From contig CABUQV010000012.1 in NCBI GenBank assembly GCA_902493855.1, positions 1 through 58,496 on the forward strand: a DNA stretch of 58,496 nucleotides, in the 5' to 3' direction. The notes below the pieces were generated by a model. That model was given only the letters and a program-made list of their open reading frames with translations, was not told the origin of the DNA and made no database searches. This stretch comes from an uncultured Collinsella sp. (lineage in GTDB: Bacteria > Actinomycetota > Coriobacteriia > Coriobacteriales > Coriobacteriaceae). Position 1 is the first letter of the stretch, and the number at the start of each line of letters is the position of its first letter. Of this stretch, positions 1 through 8,638 are shown in pieces. The position numbers were made by a program, and so were the translations under genes.

Positions 1-121
1 AGGTGACGTGAAACGAAAGGGCGCTGACCTTCTGGTCGCGCCCTTGAAGTTGAACGTCAGATTGTCCAAATGCGGCCCGCGCAGCGTCGAGCCGTTACGG
101 CGTTTGGTAAAACGCCGTAAC
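1..121 (-). repeat. Structured intergenic repeat G, copy 1 (3' of aroF)
   Basis: The element is cut by the window start and touches the aroF stop codon at 122. It holds a perfect 12-bp hairpin (94-105 with 110-121, loop GGTA). It also holds a nested hairpin: AAGGGCGC (17-24) pairs with GCGCCCTT (38-45), GACC (26-29) with GGTC (34-37), loop TTCT. An outer 5-bp helix pairs GACGT (5-9) with ACGTC (54-58). A second copy lies at 38219-38386, where helix positions change on both sides together. It probably forms the structured 3' end of the aroF mRNA and may act as terminator or stability element. Confidence 0.7.
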
Positions 122-1153
122 CTACACCCGTTCCGCGATCTCGTGGATGAGGTAGTCGGTCTTTTCCCAGCCCAGGCACGGATCGGTGATCGACTTGCCA
201 AAGACGCCGCCGTCGACCGGCTGGTTGCCGTCCTCCAGGTAGGACTCGATCATAAAGCCCTTGACCAGCTTGGAGATGGACTCGTTGCGGCGGCAGCTGT
301 CGAGCACCTCCTTGCAAATGCGATACTGCTCAAGCGGGCGCTTACCCGAGTTGTCGTGGTTGCAGTCGATGACCGCTGCCGGATTGGCATAGCCGGCGTG
401 CTCGGTGTAGCGTTCGGCCAGGCGCTCCAGGTGCTCGTAGTGGTAGTTGGGGTAGGTGCGACCGTCGAGACCGATGTAGCCACGCATAACGGCGTGCGCG
501 AGCGGATTGCCGTCGCACTCGACCTCCCAGTTGCGGAAGATGAAGCTCTGGTGCGCCTGCGCGGCGTAAATGGAGTTGAGCATAACGGTGGTGGAACCGG
601 CGGTGGGGTTCTTCATGCCCACGGGCACCGAAATACCGCTCGACACCAGGCGATGCTCCTGGTTTTCGACCGAGCGTGCGCCCACGGCCACATAGCTCAG
701 CAGGTCAACGAGGTACTGGTAGTTGGACGGGTAGAGCATCTCATCGGCGGTAAAGAAGCCGGTCTCCTCGATGACGCGCAGGTGCATGTGGCGGATGGCC
801 TTGACGCCCTCGAGCAGGTCGTCGGGAGCCTCGGGGTTGGGGTTGTGCAGAAGACCCTTGTAGCCGGTGCCCTTGGTACGCGGCTTGTTGGTGTAGACGC
901 GCGGAATGATGATGAGCTTGTCCTTGACCTCTTCGGCGGTCTTGGCCAGGCGGTTCATGTATTCGAGGACCGAATCCTCGCGGTCGGCAGAGCACGGGCC
1001 GATGATGAGCACCTTGCGCGCGTCCTCGCCGGTAAAGACCTTGGCGACTTCGGCATCGAATGCCTGCTTTTTGGCGGTAAGCTCTGCGGAAAGCGGCATT
1101 TCCTCGCGGATCTCCATGGGGATCGGCAGCTTGCGTTTGAAATCCATGGCCAT
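122..1153 (-). CDS. aroF: 3-deoxy-7-phosphoheptulonate (DAHP) synthase, class I
   Basis: This enzyme condenses phosphoenolpyruvate with erythrose-4-phosphate, the first step of the shikimate pathway to aromatic amino acids. The 343-residue protein has the expected length for the AroF/AroG/AroH type. It shows the IIGPCS motif (metal-binding Cys), the IPRVYTNKPRTKGTGYKG substrate loop, NPTAGS, and a DCNHDNSGK segment in place of the usual DCSHANS; the metal-binding His is kept. The start is supported by an AAAGGAGG Shine-Dalgarno. It stands alone: the upstream 570 bp are non-coding, and repeat G directly follows its stop. Which aromatic amino acid inhibits it cannot be read from sequence. Class and reaction are firm; the isozyme letter is by convention. 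Confidence 0.95.
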   Translation of the reverse strand: MAMDFKRKLPIPMEIREEMPLSAELTAKKQAFDAEVAKVFTGEDARKVLIIGPCSADREDSVLEYMNRLAKTAEEVKDKLIIIPRVYTNKPRTKGTGYKGLLHNPNPEAPDDLLEGVKAIRHMHLRVIEETGFFTADEMLYPSNYQYLVDLLSYVAVGARSVENQEHRLVSSGISVPVGMKNPTAGSTTVMLNSIYAAQAHQSFIFRNWEVECDGNPLAHAVMRGYIGLDGRTYPNYHYEHLERLAERYTEHAGYANPAAVIDCNHDNSGKRPLEQYRICKEVLDSCRRNESISKLVKGFMIESYLEDGNQPVDGGVFGKSITDPCLGWEKTDYLIHEIAERV

Positions 1154-1241
1154 GCGGGGCCTCCTTTATCAATTAACGGCAACAATTGGCGAATTCTCGA
1201 ATGCTCGGCATTATCCGCTGTCGCACGCTAAAGTGCAAGCG

Positions 1242-1290
1242 AAACCTGCCGAAAAGGGACAGGTTTATTTTGGTCGGTTTTATCTGGGGA
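1242..1290 (+). repeat. REP-like repeat R, copy A
   Basis: One of five copies of a ~48-bp repeat. It has the shape AAACCTGCC - AAAAGGGACAGGTTTATTTT - GGTCGGTTTTATCTGGGG. In this copy the right arm is GGTCGG rather than GGCAGG, so the outer helix is imperfect. Other copies: 29122-29170 (minus), 37077-37127, 39344-39394 and 49313-49361. Confidence 0.75.
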
Positions 1291-1368
1291 AATGTCGGCG
1301 GATGCCGGGAGGGAACGGCGCCGCGCGGGACCCTAAGGCTGTTGTCGGTTCCCCAGGAAATACCCTGT

Positions 1369-1595
1369 GGGCAAAAAATGCCAAATATGAGTACGGTTGC
1401 TATCTTAGTATCATATTGCCTTCGCAAAATAATAGACATAACAGCAAAATATGTTCATTAACGTAAACACATATAAGTTCGCTATAGGGCTGTTTGATCA
1501 ATTTAGGGACGCGTGTAAGCCGTGAAAACGGCATTTGGGGCTGTTTTGGCTGTTACTAAAAAAGTAACAGTACTCATATTTGCCATTTTTTGCCC
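1369..1595. mobile_element. MITE-like element with 26-bp terminal inverted repeats
   Basis: The left end (1369-1394) and right end (1570-1595) are inverted copies over 26 bp with one mismatch, starting GGGCAAAAAATG. They enclose 175 bp of AT-rich DNA without a gene. An 8-bp hairpin CTGTTACT/AGTAACAG (1550-1557 with 1563-1570) abuts the right end. No transposase is present. Size and ends suit a non-autonomous element, but no target duplication was confirmed. The rest of the 1154-1722 gap holds repeat copy A and the 1656 terminator. Confidence 0.5.
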
Positions 1596-1655
1596 ACGGG
1601 CCTCGAAGGGGCTGTCAATCAGGTCCCAGGGGAGGCGGTTCGAGGGTCGCAAAAC

Positions 1656-1692
1656 AAAAACGGGGGCGCAGGTTGTCCTGCGCCCCCGTTTT
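1656..1692. terminator. Bidirectional terminator after the ABC exporter operon
   Basis: CGGGGGCGCAGG (1661-1672) pairs with CCTGCGCCCCCG (1677-1688) over a TTGT loop, with A-run and T-run on the two sides. It ends the minus-strand operon whose stop is at 1723. Confidence 0.85.
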
Positions 1693-1722
1693 CTTGGCAT
1701 TGCGGTTGTTTGCCGCCGGTTT

Positions 1723-3579
1723 TTACGCCGCCTCGTCGAATTGCGAGTTATACAGGTCGGCGTAGAAGCCGCCCTGGGCGAGTAACTCGTCGTGCGTGCC
1801 CTTCTCGACGATGTCGCCGTCGCGAATTACCAAGATCACATCGGCGTTGCGGATCGTGGACAGACGGTGTGCGATGACAAAGCTGGTACGGCCCTGCATC
1901 AGCGCATCCATGGCACGCTGAATAAGCTCCTCGGTACGAGTGGCAACGTTGGAGGTCGCCTCGTCCAGAATCAGCGCCGGGCGGTCGGCCAAAATGGCAC
2001 GGGCGATGGTCACGAGCTGGCGCTGACCCTGCGACAGGTTAGTGCCCTCCTCGTTAATCATAAAGTCATAACCGCCGGCAAGCGTATGGATAAAGTGGTC
2101 GCAACGTGCGGCGCGCGCGGCGGCTTCGACCTCGGCATCGCTCGCATCGGGGCGTCCGTAGCGGATGTTCTCGCGGATGGTGCCGTTAAACAGCCAGGTA
2201 TCCTGCAGCACCATGGCAAACTCGCCGCGCAGCGCCGCGCGGTCCCAGTCGCGCACGTCGACGCCCTCGACGCGCAGCGAACCGTCGTCCACGTCGTAAA
2301 AGCGCTGCAGCAGCTTAATGAGCGTGGTCTTGCCGGCGCCGGTGGGGCCGACGATGGCAATGGTCTGGCCGGGCTGCGCCTCGCAGCTAAAGTCGTGGAT
2401 GATGGTCTTGTCGGGCGTGTAGCCAAACTTGACATGGTCGAACTCCACGTGGCCGGGACGCCTCTCGGGAATCTGCGCGTCGGCCTTCTGCTCCTCCTCG
2501 GGCGCGGCCAGGAACTCAAAGACGCGCTCGGTGGCGGCTGCCATCGACTGCATCGTGTTGCTCACGTTGCCCAGCTGCTGCACCGGCTGCGTAAAGTTGC
2601 GCACGTACTGGATAAAGCTCTGGATGTCGCCGGGCGTGGCATTGCCGGTCAGCGCGAGCTGCGCGCCCACCACGACGACGCCCACGTAACCCATGTTGCC
2701 CACCAAGCTCATAAGCGGCATCATCAGGCCCGACAGGAACTGCGAGCGCCAGCCACTAATAAAGAGGCGGTCGTTTTGACGGTCGAACTCTTCGATCGAG
2801 GCCTCGGCGCGGTCGAACACCTGAATGACGTTCTGGCCGGCAAAGTCTTCCTCGATAATGCCGTTGACGGCGCCCAGAACCTGCTGTTGCTCGCGGAAGT
2901 ACGGCTGCGAGAAGTGAATCATTACGGTCAAGATAATCGCGGCGGCCGGCAGCGTGAGCACGGTGACGCCGGTAAGCGGCAGGCTGATCGAAAGCATCAT
3001 GACGAGCACGCCGATAATCTGCGTCACCGACGTGATGAGCTGCGTCACGCTCTGGTTGAGCGACTGACCCAGCGTATCGACGTCGTTGGTGATGCGGCTG
3101 AGTACGTCTCCCTTGCTGTGGCCGTTGAAGTAACTCATCGGCACGACGGCAATCTTGGCGGCGATTTCCTTGCGCATGCGGTAGCAGATCTTTTGCGTGA
3201 CGCCGGTCATGAGCCAGCCCTGGACCAGGCTGCAGACAGAGCTCGCCAGATACAGGCAGAGCAAAAAGCCGAGCGTCTTGGCGATCCAGTCAAAGTCAAC
3301 GTCGCCGGTGCCGTTGACCTTGGCGACCAGGCCTTCGAACAGCTTGGTCGTAACCTGGCCGAGCACCTTGGGTCCCACAATGTTAAAGATGACCGAGCAC
3401 ACGGCAAAGGCGACGGCGGCAAACACGGCAATCTTGTGCTGGCCGATATAGCCGAGCAGCTGCCTCATGGTGCCCTTAAAGTCCTTGGCCTTTTCGCCGC
3501 GACGCATGCCGCCCATGCGGCCCATGGGACCACGCTGGCGGGTGGGCTTGGGAATCTGAGTCTTGGTCTCGTCTGCCAT
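1723..3579 (-). CDS. ABC exporter half-transporter B (six-TM domain plus ATPase)
   Basis: This 618-residue multidrug/lipid-type exporter has an N-terminal six-helix membrane domain (about residues 45-345) and a C-terminal ATPase with Walker A GPTGAGKTT, signature LSQGQRQ and Walker B LILDEATS. The catalytic Glu is present, so this is the consensus half. It is oddly missing the D-loop aspartate: the text reads SNVATRTEE (codon GCC) where the family has SNVDTRTEE. It overlaps the upstream partner by one base (TAATG), so the two probably form a heterodimer like BmrCD or LmrCD. The gene is third in an operon under a MarR regulator. Substrate is unknown. Confidence 0.9.
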   Translation of the reverse strand: MADETKTQIPKPTRQRGPMGRMGGMRRGEKAKDFKGTMRQLLGYIGQHKIAVFAAVAFAVCSVIFNIVGPKVLGQVTTKLFEGLVAKVNGTGDVDFDWIAKTLGFLLCLYLASSVCSLVQGWLMTGVTQKICYRMRKEIAAKIAVVPMSYFNGHSKGDVLSRITNDVDTLGQSLNQSVTQLITSVTQIIGVLVMMLSISLPLTGVTVLTLPAAAIILTVMIHFSQPYFREQQQVLGAVNGIIEEDFAGQNVIQVFDRAEASIEEFDRQNDRLFISGWRSQFLSGLMMPLMSLVGNMGYVGVVVVGAQLALTGNATPGDIQSFIQYVRNFTQPVQQLGNVSNTMQSMAAATERVFEFLAAPEEEQKADAQIPERRPGHVEFDHVKFGYTPDKTIIHDFSCEAQPGQTIAIVGPTGAGKTTLIKLLQRFYDVDDGSLRVEGVDVRDWDRAALRGEFAMVLQDTWLFNGTIRENIRYGRPDASDAEVEAAARAARCDHFIHTLAGGYDFMINEEGTNLSQGQRQLVTIARAILADRPALILDEATSNVATRTEELIQRAMDALMQGRTSFVIAHRLSTIRNADVILVIRDGDIVEKGTHDELLAQGGFYADLYNSQFDEAA

Positions 3580-5945
3580 TAGCGCTCGCCTCCTTCCATG
3601 ACGGCTGCAATTTCTTCTTGGGTAAGCCCCAGCTCCTCGGCGGAAAGCTGCGACTGTGCGATCTCCAGGTACGCCGGGCAGTTGCGCAGCAGCTCCTCGT
3701 GCGTGCCGGTGCCCACTACGTGGCCGTCGTCGAGCACGATGATCTGGTCGGCGTGCATGATGGTCGCGATGCGCTGGGCCACGACCACGAGCGCGGCGTC
3801 GGTGACGTTTTTGGCCAACTCCTCGCGCAGGCGCGCGTCGGTCTTGTAGTCGAGGGCGCTAAACGAGTCATCGAACACCACAACCTCGGGCTTTTTGGCC
3901 AATGCGCGGGCGATGGCCAGACGCTGGCGCTGACCACCCGAAACATTGGAGCCGCCCTGGCTAATGGGGGAGTCGTACCCGTCCTCGCGCTCGGCGATAA
4001 AGTCCTCCGCCTGGGCGACGCGTGCTGCCTGGCGCATATCCTCGTCACTCACCATGTCGCCGGCAAACTTGAGGTTGCTCTCGACGGTACCCGAGAACAG
4101 GCGACCCTGCTGCGGAATATAACCGATGCGGCGGCGCAGCTCGGAAAGGGTCATGTCGCGCACATCGACGCCGTCGAGCGAAATGCTGCCGCCCGTGACG
4201 TCGTACAGGCGCGGAATCAGCTGCACGAGCGTGGACTTGCCCGAGCCCGTGGAGCCAATGATGCCGAGCATCTGACCGGCATGTGTGGTGAAGTTCACGC
4301 CGCTGATGACGTCGGCGCGGGCATCGGGATACTGGAAGCTCACGTCGCGGAAGGTGAGCTCACCGCGCGGCGCGCTGGCTGCGGGCAGTTTGGGCGAGGC
4401 GGGGTCGTTGATGCTCGTGGGGCAAGTGATGACCTCTTCCACGCGCTCGGCTGCGACCTCGGCACGGGGCAGGATGACCGAAACCATGGTGAGGATCATA
4501 AACGCCATGACGATCTGCATGGTATAGGAGATAAACGCCATCATGTTGCCGACCTGCATCACGCCGTCGGACACGCCCTGCGCGCCAAACCAGACGATGA
4601 GCACGGTAATGCAGTTCATGACGAGCATCATGAGTGGCATCATAAAGCTCATGGCGCGGTTGGTGTAGAGCTGCGTGGTCATCAGATCGAGCGAAGCCTT
4701 GTCAAAACGCTCGAGCTCATGCTCCTCGCGGTTGAACGAGCGGATGGGCATAAGGCCGTCGAGCAGCTCGCGGGCGGTAAGGTTCACACGGTCCACAAAG
4801 CTCTGCATCTTTTTGAACTTGGGCATGGTGAGGCCCATGAGCACGCCGACAACGGCCGAAACCGCGATGATGGCCACGGCGATGGTCCACTCCAGGCCGG
4901 TGTGGTTGGCCAGGACGCGCATGACGGCGACGATGCCCATGACGGGGGCCATCAGGCACATGCGGATAAACAGGGTTGCGGCCATCTGGATCTGCTGAAT
5001 GTCGTTGGTGCAGCGGGTGATGAGCGAGGCCTGGCTAAACTTGCCCACCTCGGCCGGCGAGAAGTGCATAACCTTGTTGAAGGTCTCGCGGCGCAGGTCG
5101 CGGGCGATGGAGCAGGCGGTGCGCGAAGCCACGGCACCGGTCAGGATGGTGGCGACGAGCGACACCAGGCACAGACCAAACATCGTGGTCGCCATGCGGC
5201 CCAGGTAGGCGTTCTGCACGTCGGCGGGGTCGATGCCCTGCGCCTTGTACTCGTCTTGCACATAGCTCACGGCGCGTTGGGTCACGATGGAGCCCGACAT
5301 GGAGCCCATTTTGTCTGCCATATCGTTGGCGCCCTCGACGAGCTTGCCCTGGTCGATTAGGCCGCCTTCAACGCCTAGACGCAGGCTCTTCATGGTAATC
5401 TTGCCGCCGTCGGCATCAATCTGCTTTTGCATGTTCTGCGCCGCTGCGGCCTTCTGCTGCATCTCGGCGAGCTGCTCGGGCGTCATCGCCGCCATCTGCT
5501 CGGGGGTGGGCATGGCCTGGGCAGCGTTGCTGTCTTTCTCGCTGGACGTGCCGGCCATGTCGCCCATGGAGTCGGCGTCGATGCCCTGGTTGAAGGCGAG
5601 CACGACGGTCTCGGGCAGGCTCATGATGTCGGCAATCTTGCCGCCGTCGGCGCGCTCCTCCTCGGTGCCCCTGTACGTTCGAATGCCGTTATTGTCTGCC
5701 TTGCTAAACACGGCCTCCACAGCCTTGGCGTCCTTGGCGCTCATAAAGAGTTCGAGGTCGTCGAGCGATTCGGTGCGGATGGTGTCGGGCACGGGCGAGG
5801 CGATGCCACCTTGCTGCACGCCCACGTCGACGATGTCGCTCATATAGGTAGGCAACGCCAGATCGGCGTTGCAGCTGATTACGATAAGTACGATAGCTGC
5901 GAACAGTGCCAGGATATGCTTTTTAAAGAGTCTGAGAATCCTCAC
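3579..5945 (-). CDS. ABC exporter half-transporter A with large extracytoplasmic insert
   Basis: At 788 residues this half is ~180 residues longer than usual. The extra length lies between the first membrane helix (about 12-35) and the second (about 250-275). It is a hydrophilic region that includes a Met/Gln/Ala-rich stretch with the near-repeats PTPEQMAAM and TPEQLAEM. The C-terminal ATPase has Walker A GSTGSGKST and signature VSGGQRQR. Walker B reads VVVFDDSFS, an Asp replacing the catalytic Glu, the mark of the degenerate site in heterodimeric exporters. Translation starts at a GTG overlapping the marR stop by 4 bp (GTGA) and is coupled to both neighbours. Its role is to pair with the half encoded at 1723-3579; substrate unknown. 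Confidence 0.9.
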   Translation of the reverse strand: MRILRLFKKHILALFAAIVLIVISCNADLALPTYMSDIVDVGVQQGGIASPVPDTIRTESLDDLELFMSAKDAKAVEAVFSKADNNGIRTYRGTEEERADGGKIADIMSLPETVVLAFNQGIDADSMGDMAGTSSEKDSNAAQAMPTPEQMAAMTPEQLAEMQQKAAAAQNMQKQIDADGGKITMKSLRLGVEGGLIDQGKLVEGANDMADKMGSMSGSIVTQRAVSYVQDEYKAQGIDPADVQNAYLGRMATTMFGLCLVSLVATILTGAVASRTACSIARDLRRETFNKVMHFSPAEVGKFSQASLITRCTNDIQQIQMAATLFIRMCLMAPVMGIVAVMRVLANHTGLEWTIAVAIIAVSAVVGVLMGLTMPKFKKMQSFVDRVNLTARELLDGLMPIRSFNREEHELERFDKASLDLMTTQLYTNRAMSFMMPLMMLVMNCITVLIVWFGAQGVSDGVMQVGNMMAFISYTMQIVMAFMILTMVSVILPRAEVAAERVEEVITCPTSINDPASPKLPAASAPRGELTFRDVSFQYPDARADVISGVNFTTHAGQMLGIIGSTGSGKSTLVQLIPRLYDVTGGSISLDGVDVRDMTLSELRRRIGYIPQQGRLFSGTVESNLKFAGDMVSDEDMRQAARVAQAEDFIAEREDGYDSPISQGGSNVSGGQRQRLAIARALAKKPEVVVFDDSFSALDYKTDARLREELAKNVTDAALVVVAQRIATIMHADQIIVLDDGHVVGTGTHEELLRNCPAYLEIAQSQLSAEELGLTQEEIAAVMEGGER

Positions 5946-6391
5946 TCGGCATCTCTCCTTTCTTGATTGCGGTCGATAATTTCGTTGGCACGTCTTAGAA
6001 GGCGCACCATCTCTTGGGTATCTGTTTCGCCGAGCTGCTCGAGGAAGGCCGCGGTGCGGTCCTCGAATTCCCGACGTTTGATTTCGAGGACCTGGAATCC
6101 CTTGTCGGTCACCGTGACGTGTACGCGACGACGGTCGGTCTTTGAGTGCTTGCGCTCGACCCAGCCCTTGGCTTCGAGGGCGCGCAGAATATTGGCGATA
6201 CGGGCGTTCGAGACCCAGGCACGATCAGCGAGTTCGCTCGGCGTGAGCGAGCCGCCAGCGAGCATGAGGGCACGCATGACAGCCATCTCGCCGCCGAGAG
6301 CTTTGTCCGCAAAGCGCGAAATACGCTGGTGCATGCTGCCAAACTCAGTTAAGAGCTGACGCCCAAGCTCATGGAAATCGGTATCTTCCAC
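5942..6391 (-). CDS. MarR-family transcriptional regulator
   Basis: A 149-residue winged-helix regulator. The helix-turn-helix lies around residues 50-75 (LTPSELADRAWVSNARIANI), followed by the wing with ERKHSKTDRRRVHVTVT, the typical DxRxxxVxLT-like MarR signature. It starts at a GTG preceded by TTAGGGG. It is the first gene of an operon with the two exporter halves and overlaps the next gene by 4 bp. It most likely represses this operon and is released by a substrate of the exporter, the usual arrangement for MarR-ABC pairs; that is inference. The operator should lie in the 6392-6680 spacer, where no clear palindrome other than repeat F was seen. Confidence 0.88.
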   Translation of the reverse strand: MEDTDFHELGRQLLTEFGSMHQRISRFADKALGGEMAVMRALMLAGGSLTPSELADRAWVSNARIANILRALEAKGWVERKHSKTDRRRVHVTVTDKGFQVLEIKRREFEDRTAAFLEQLGETDTQEMVRLLRRANEIIDRNQERRDAE

Positions 6392-6458
6392 CGAAAACCC
6401 CTAACACTAGAAACTATTTTCGGTGAAAGATGATACCCCCGCTCAACTATCCCATTCG

Positions 6459-6489
6459 GTAGATTTCTAGGTATGTCCCAAAAATCTAC
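6459..6489. repeat. Hairpin repeat F, copy 1 (GTAGATTT...AAATCTAC)
   Basis: GTAGATTT (6459-6466) and AAATCTAC (6482-6489) form an 8-bp stem. The sequence TAGATTTcTaGGtatgtccCAAAAATCTA resembles the second copy at 25310-25341. It lies in the divergent spacer between marR and the SDR gene. Confidence 0.5.
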
Positions 6490-6680
6490 TTGGTTGCTAG
6501 GCAATATAAAGAGCGTATAAAAACTTAAAATCATTCAAAAATTGTAGCGTTTCAAAGAATTATCATGCACACGGATAGGCGAGGGGTTGTCACCACCATG
6601 ACGACTGGGACTCATATAATCGCCACGTGCGATGCTCCAACTTCCCGCAAGGAGACACCTAAATAAAGGGGGATGGAGTC

Positions 6681-7430
6681 ATGGCATTTGACTTCACGGG
6701 CAAGACCGCGATTGTCACGGGCGGCACTCAGGGCATTGGCCTCGAGATCGCCAAGGGCATCGTCGCGGGCGGCGGACGCGTCGCGCTCATCGCAAGGAAC
6801 GCTGCTAAGGGCGAGGCCGCTGTGGCCGAGCTTGGCGAGGGTAACAAGTTCTACCAGCTCGATGTTGCCGATGCGCCCAAGGCGCGCGAGACCGTCGAGC
6901 AGATTTTTACGGACCTGCCGCAAACCAACATCCTGATCAACTGCGCTGGCGTCATCAGCACCAAGAAGTTCGACGAGATCGATGACACCGAGTGGCGTCG
7001 CACCATCGACATCAACCTCAACGGTACCTTCACTATGATGAATGCCGTGTACCCGCACTTTAAGGCGGCCCATGCCGGCACTATCGTCAACGTGAGCTCT
7101 GTTGCTGGCAAGATCGGCGGCGGCCTGCTCGGCACCGCGGCTTACGCGAGCTCCAAGGCCGGTGTTAACGGTCTAACCAAGGCAGTCGCCAAGGAAGGCG
7201 GCAAGTTTGGCGTTCGCTGCAACGCTGTATGCCCGTCGCTCACGCTTACCGATATGACCTCGATCCTCTCTGACGAGAACTCTCAGCGCATCATCAACGG
7301 TATTCCTCTGGGCCGCGCCGCCCAGGCCAGCGAGCCTGCGCAGATGGTGCTCTTCTTTGCCTCCGACCTCGCCAGCTTCGTTAACGGCGAGATCGGTGAC
7401 TGCGACGGTGGCATCGTCCTGGACGGGTAA
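6681..7430 (+). CDS. SDR-family NAD(P)-dependent oxidoreductase (KduD / gluconate 5-dehydrogenase type)
   Basis: A 249-residue classical short-chain dehydrogenase. It has the nucleotide-binding TGGTQGIG near residues 13-20, NCAG (a variant of NNAG), the catalytic Ser in NVSSVAG, and the YASSK pair, so a complete Ser-Tyr-Lys triad. The SDR fold is certain. The substrate is inferred: a 2-keto-3-deoxygluconate permease follows 108 bp downstream, which points to a sugar-acid such as 2-deoxy- or 5-keto-gluconate. A terminator hairpin at 7450 lies between the two genes, so any co-transcription is partial. A 3-oxoacyl-carrier reductase is the alternative, less likely in this setting. Confidence 0.85.
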   Translation: MAFDFTGKTAIVTGGTQGIGLEIAKGIVAGGGRVALIARNAAKGEAAVAELGEGNKFYQLDVADAPKARETVEQIFTDLPQTNILINCAGVISTKKFDEIDDTEWRRTIDINLNGTFTMMNAVYPHFKAAHAGTIVNVSSVAGKIGGGLLGTAAYASSKAGVNGLTKAVAKEGGKFGVRCNAVCPSLTLTDMTSILSDENSQRIINGIPLGRAAQASEPAQMVLFFASDLASFVNGEIGDCDGGIVLDG

Positions 7431-7449
7431 TACCCCACGACGATTATTC

Positions 7450-7489
7450 GGCGACGGCTCCTGCGACTCGGGACCGTCGCCTTCTTTCT
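7450..7489 (+). terminator. Terminator between the SDR gene and kdgT
   Basis: GGCGACGG (7450-7457) pairs with CCGTCGCC (7474-7481), followed by TTCTTTCT. Read-through into the permease gene remains possible. Confidence 0.65.
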
Positions 7490-7538
7490 GACATAGGCGC
7501 GTGCGGCTACGATTCGCATGCATCCAAAGGAGATATAT

Positions 7539-8558
7539 ATGAGTGAATCGACTGCGGTGGAGGCGCCGGCGGCAAAGGAGCCGTTCTTTAAGATGTCCTC
7601 CATCCCGGGCGCCAATATCTTGGTGCCGCTTCTGTTGGGCTGTCTGCTCAACACGCTATTCCCCGACCTGTTCAAAACGCTCGGCAGCTTTACGCTTGGC
7701 ATGACCCAGCAGGGCGCTGGCCCGCTCGTGGGCGCTTTTTTGCTCATCGTCGGTACGACGATTTCGTTTAAGAGCGCTCCTGCCGCCGCTGCCCGCGGCG
7801 CCATCATCATCGCCGTCAAGCAGATCGTGGTCGTTGCCATGTCGCTGCTCATCCTTTATGTGTTCAACGACAACTTGTTTGGCATCTCTGCCATGGTGAT
7901 GCTGGCGGCTTGCACCGGCGCCAACAACGCTATGTACGCTGGGCTGATGGGTACCATGGGCAACGAGGCTGAGCGTGGCGCTGTCGCCATCACCACGCTG
8001 GTTGTCGGCCCTCCGGTCACGATGATCGTGCTCGGCGCTGCCGGCCAGGCCCCGATCGGCTGGTCGCTCGTGGGCGCCATTCTGCCGATCGTCGTCGGCA
8101 TTATTCTGGGTAACCTGTTCCCCAGCTTTAAGAAGATGATGGCACCGGCACTTTCCGCCATCATCGTGCTCGTCTTCTTTGCCATGGGCTCGACCATGAC
8201 TTTTGGCCAGCTTATCAACGGCGGTCTTCCCGGCATCCTGCTCGGCGTGATCTGCTCGGTGATCTTTGCAATTCCCGTCATCGCGGTCGATAAGCTCACG
8301 GGTGGTACGGGTGTCGCAGGTGCGGCCATTTCGAGCTGCGCCGGAGCCAATGTGGCCACGCCTGCTGCCATGGCAAGCGTCAACGGGGCCATGTACGGCG
8401 GTGCGGTGCTCGCGACGGCTACGGCACAGGTTGCTGCCTGCGCAATCGTTACGGCTATTTTGACCCCGCTGGTCACCAGCTGGTGCTACAAGCATTTTGA
8501 GGGCCAGGGCAACGGCGATAGCAAGGCAACGGCCGACAAGGCCGCCGCAGCCGCCTAA
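7539..8558 (+). CDS. kdgT: 2-keto-3-deoxygluconate permease (KdgT family)
   Basis: A 339-residue inner-membrane transporter with about ten hydrophobic helices. Its order of segments follows KdgT: SIPGANILVPLLLGCL near the N-terminus, a small-residue-rich central loop where KdgT has its NGGLY segment, VGPPVTMIVLG, and IAVDKLTGG with a C-terminal SSCAGANVATPAAMA (KdgT has SSSAGAAVATP). It probably imports 2-keto-3-deoxygluconate or a related aldonate by proton symport. The start is the ATG after AAAGGAG; an upstream in-frame ATG at 7518 has no such site. It ends at a strong terminator and is paired with the SDR gene. No KDG kinase or aldolase is in the window. Confidence 0.85.
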   Translation: MSESTAVEAPAAKEPFFKMSSIPGANILVPLLLGCLLNTLFPDLFKTLGSFTLGMTQQGAGPLVGAFLLIVGTTISFKSAPAAAARGAIIIAVKQIVVVAMSLLILYVFNDNLFGISAMVMLAACTGANNAMYAGLMGTMGNEAERGAVAITTLVVGPPVTMIVLGAAGQAPIGWSLVGAILPIVVGIILGNLFPSFKKMMAPALSAIIVLVFFAMGSTMTFGQLINGGLPGILLGVICSVIFAIPVIAVDKLTGGTGVAGAAISSCAGANVATPAAMASVNGAMYGGAVLATATAQVAACAIVTAILTPLVTSWCYKHFEGQGNGDSKATADKAAAAA

Positions 8559-8596
8559 TGCCAAGCGGCAATCAAAGCTAAAAACTAGCCATGCCA

Positions 8597-8638
8597 CAGG
8601 GCGGCCACGGGGGATTCCGTGGCCGCCCTGCAGTTTCT
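8597..8638 (+). terminator. Terminator of kdgT
   Basis: A 14-bp stem, CAGGGCGGCCACGG (8597-8610) with CCGTGGCCGCCCTG (8617-8630), loop GGGATT, followed by a moderately T-rich stretch. Confidence 0.8.

Noticed and set aside
3618..5360. Long open frame on the plus strand opposite the exporter gene (also 1792-3582, 8965-10923 minus, 12783-14300 minus)
   Set aside because: These mirror real genes with GC-rich codons, have His/Gly/Arg/Val-rich unlikely composition, no ribosome sites and no recognisable domains.
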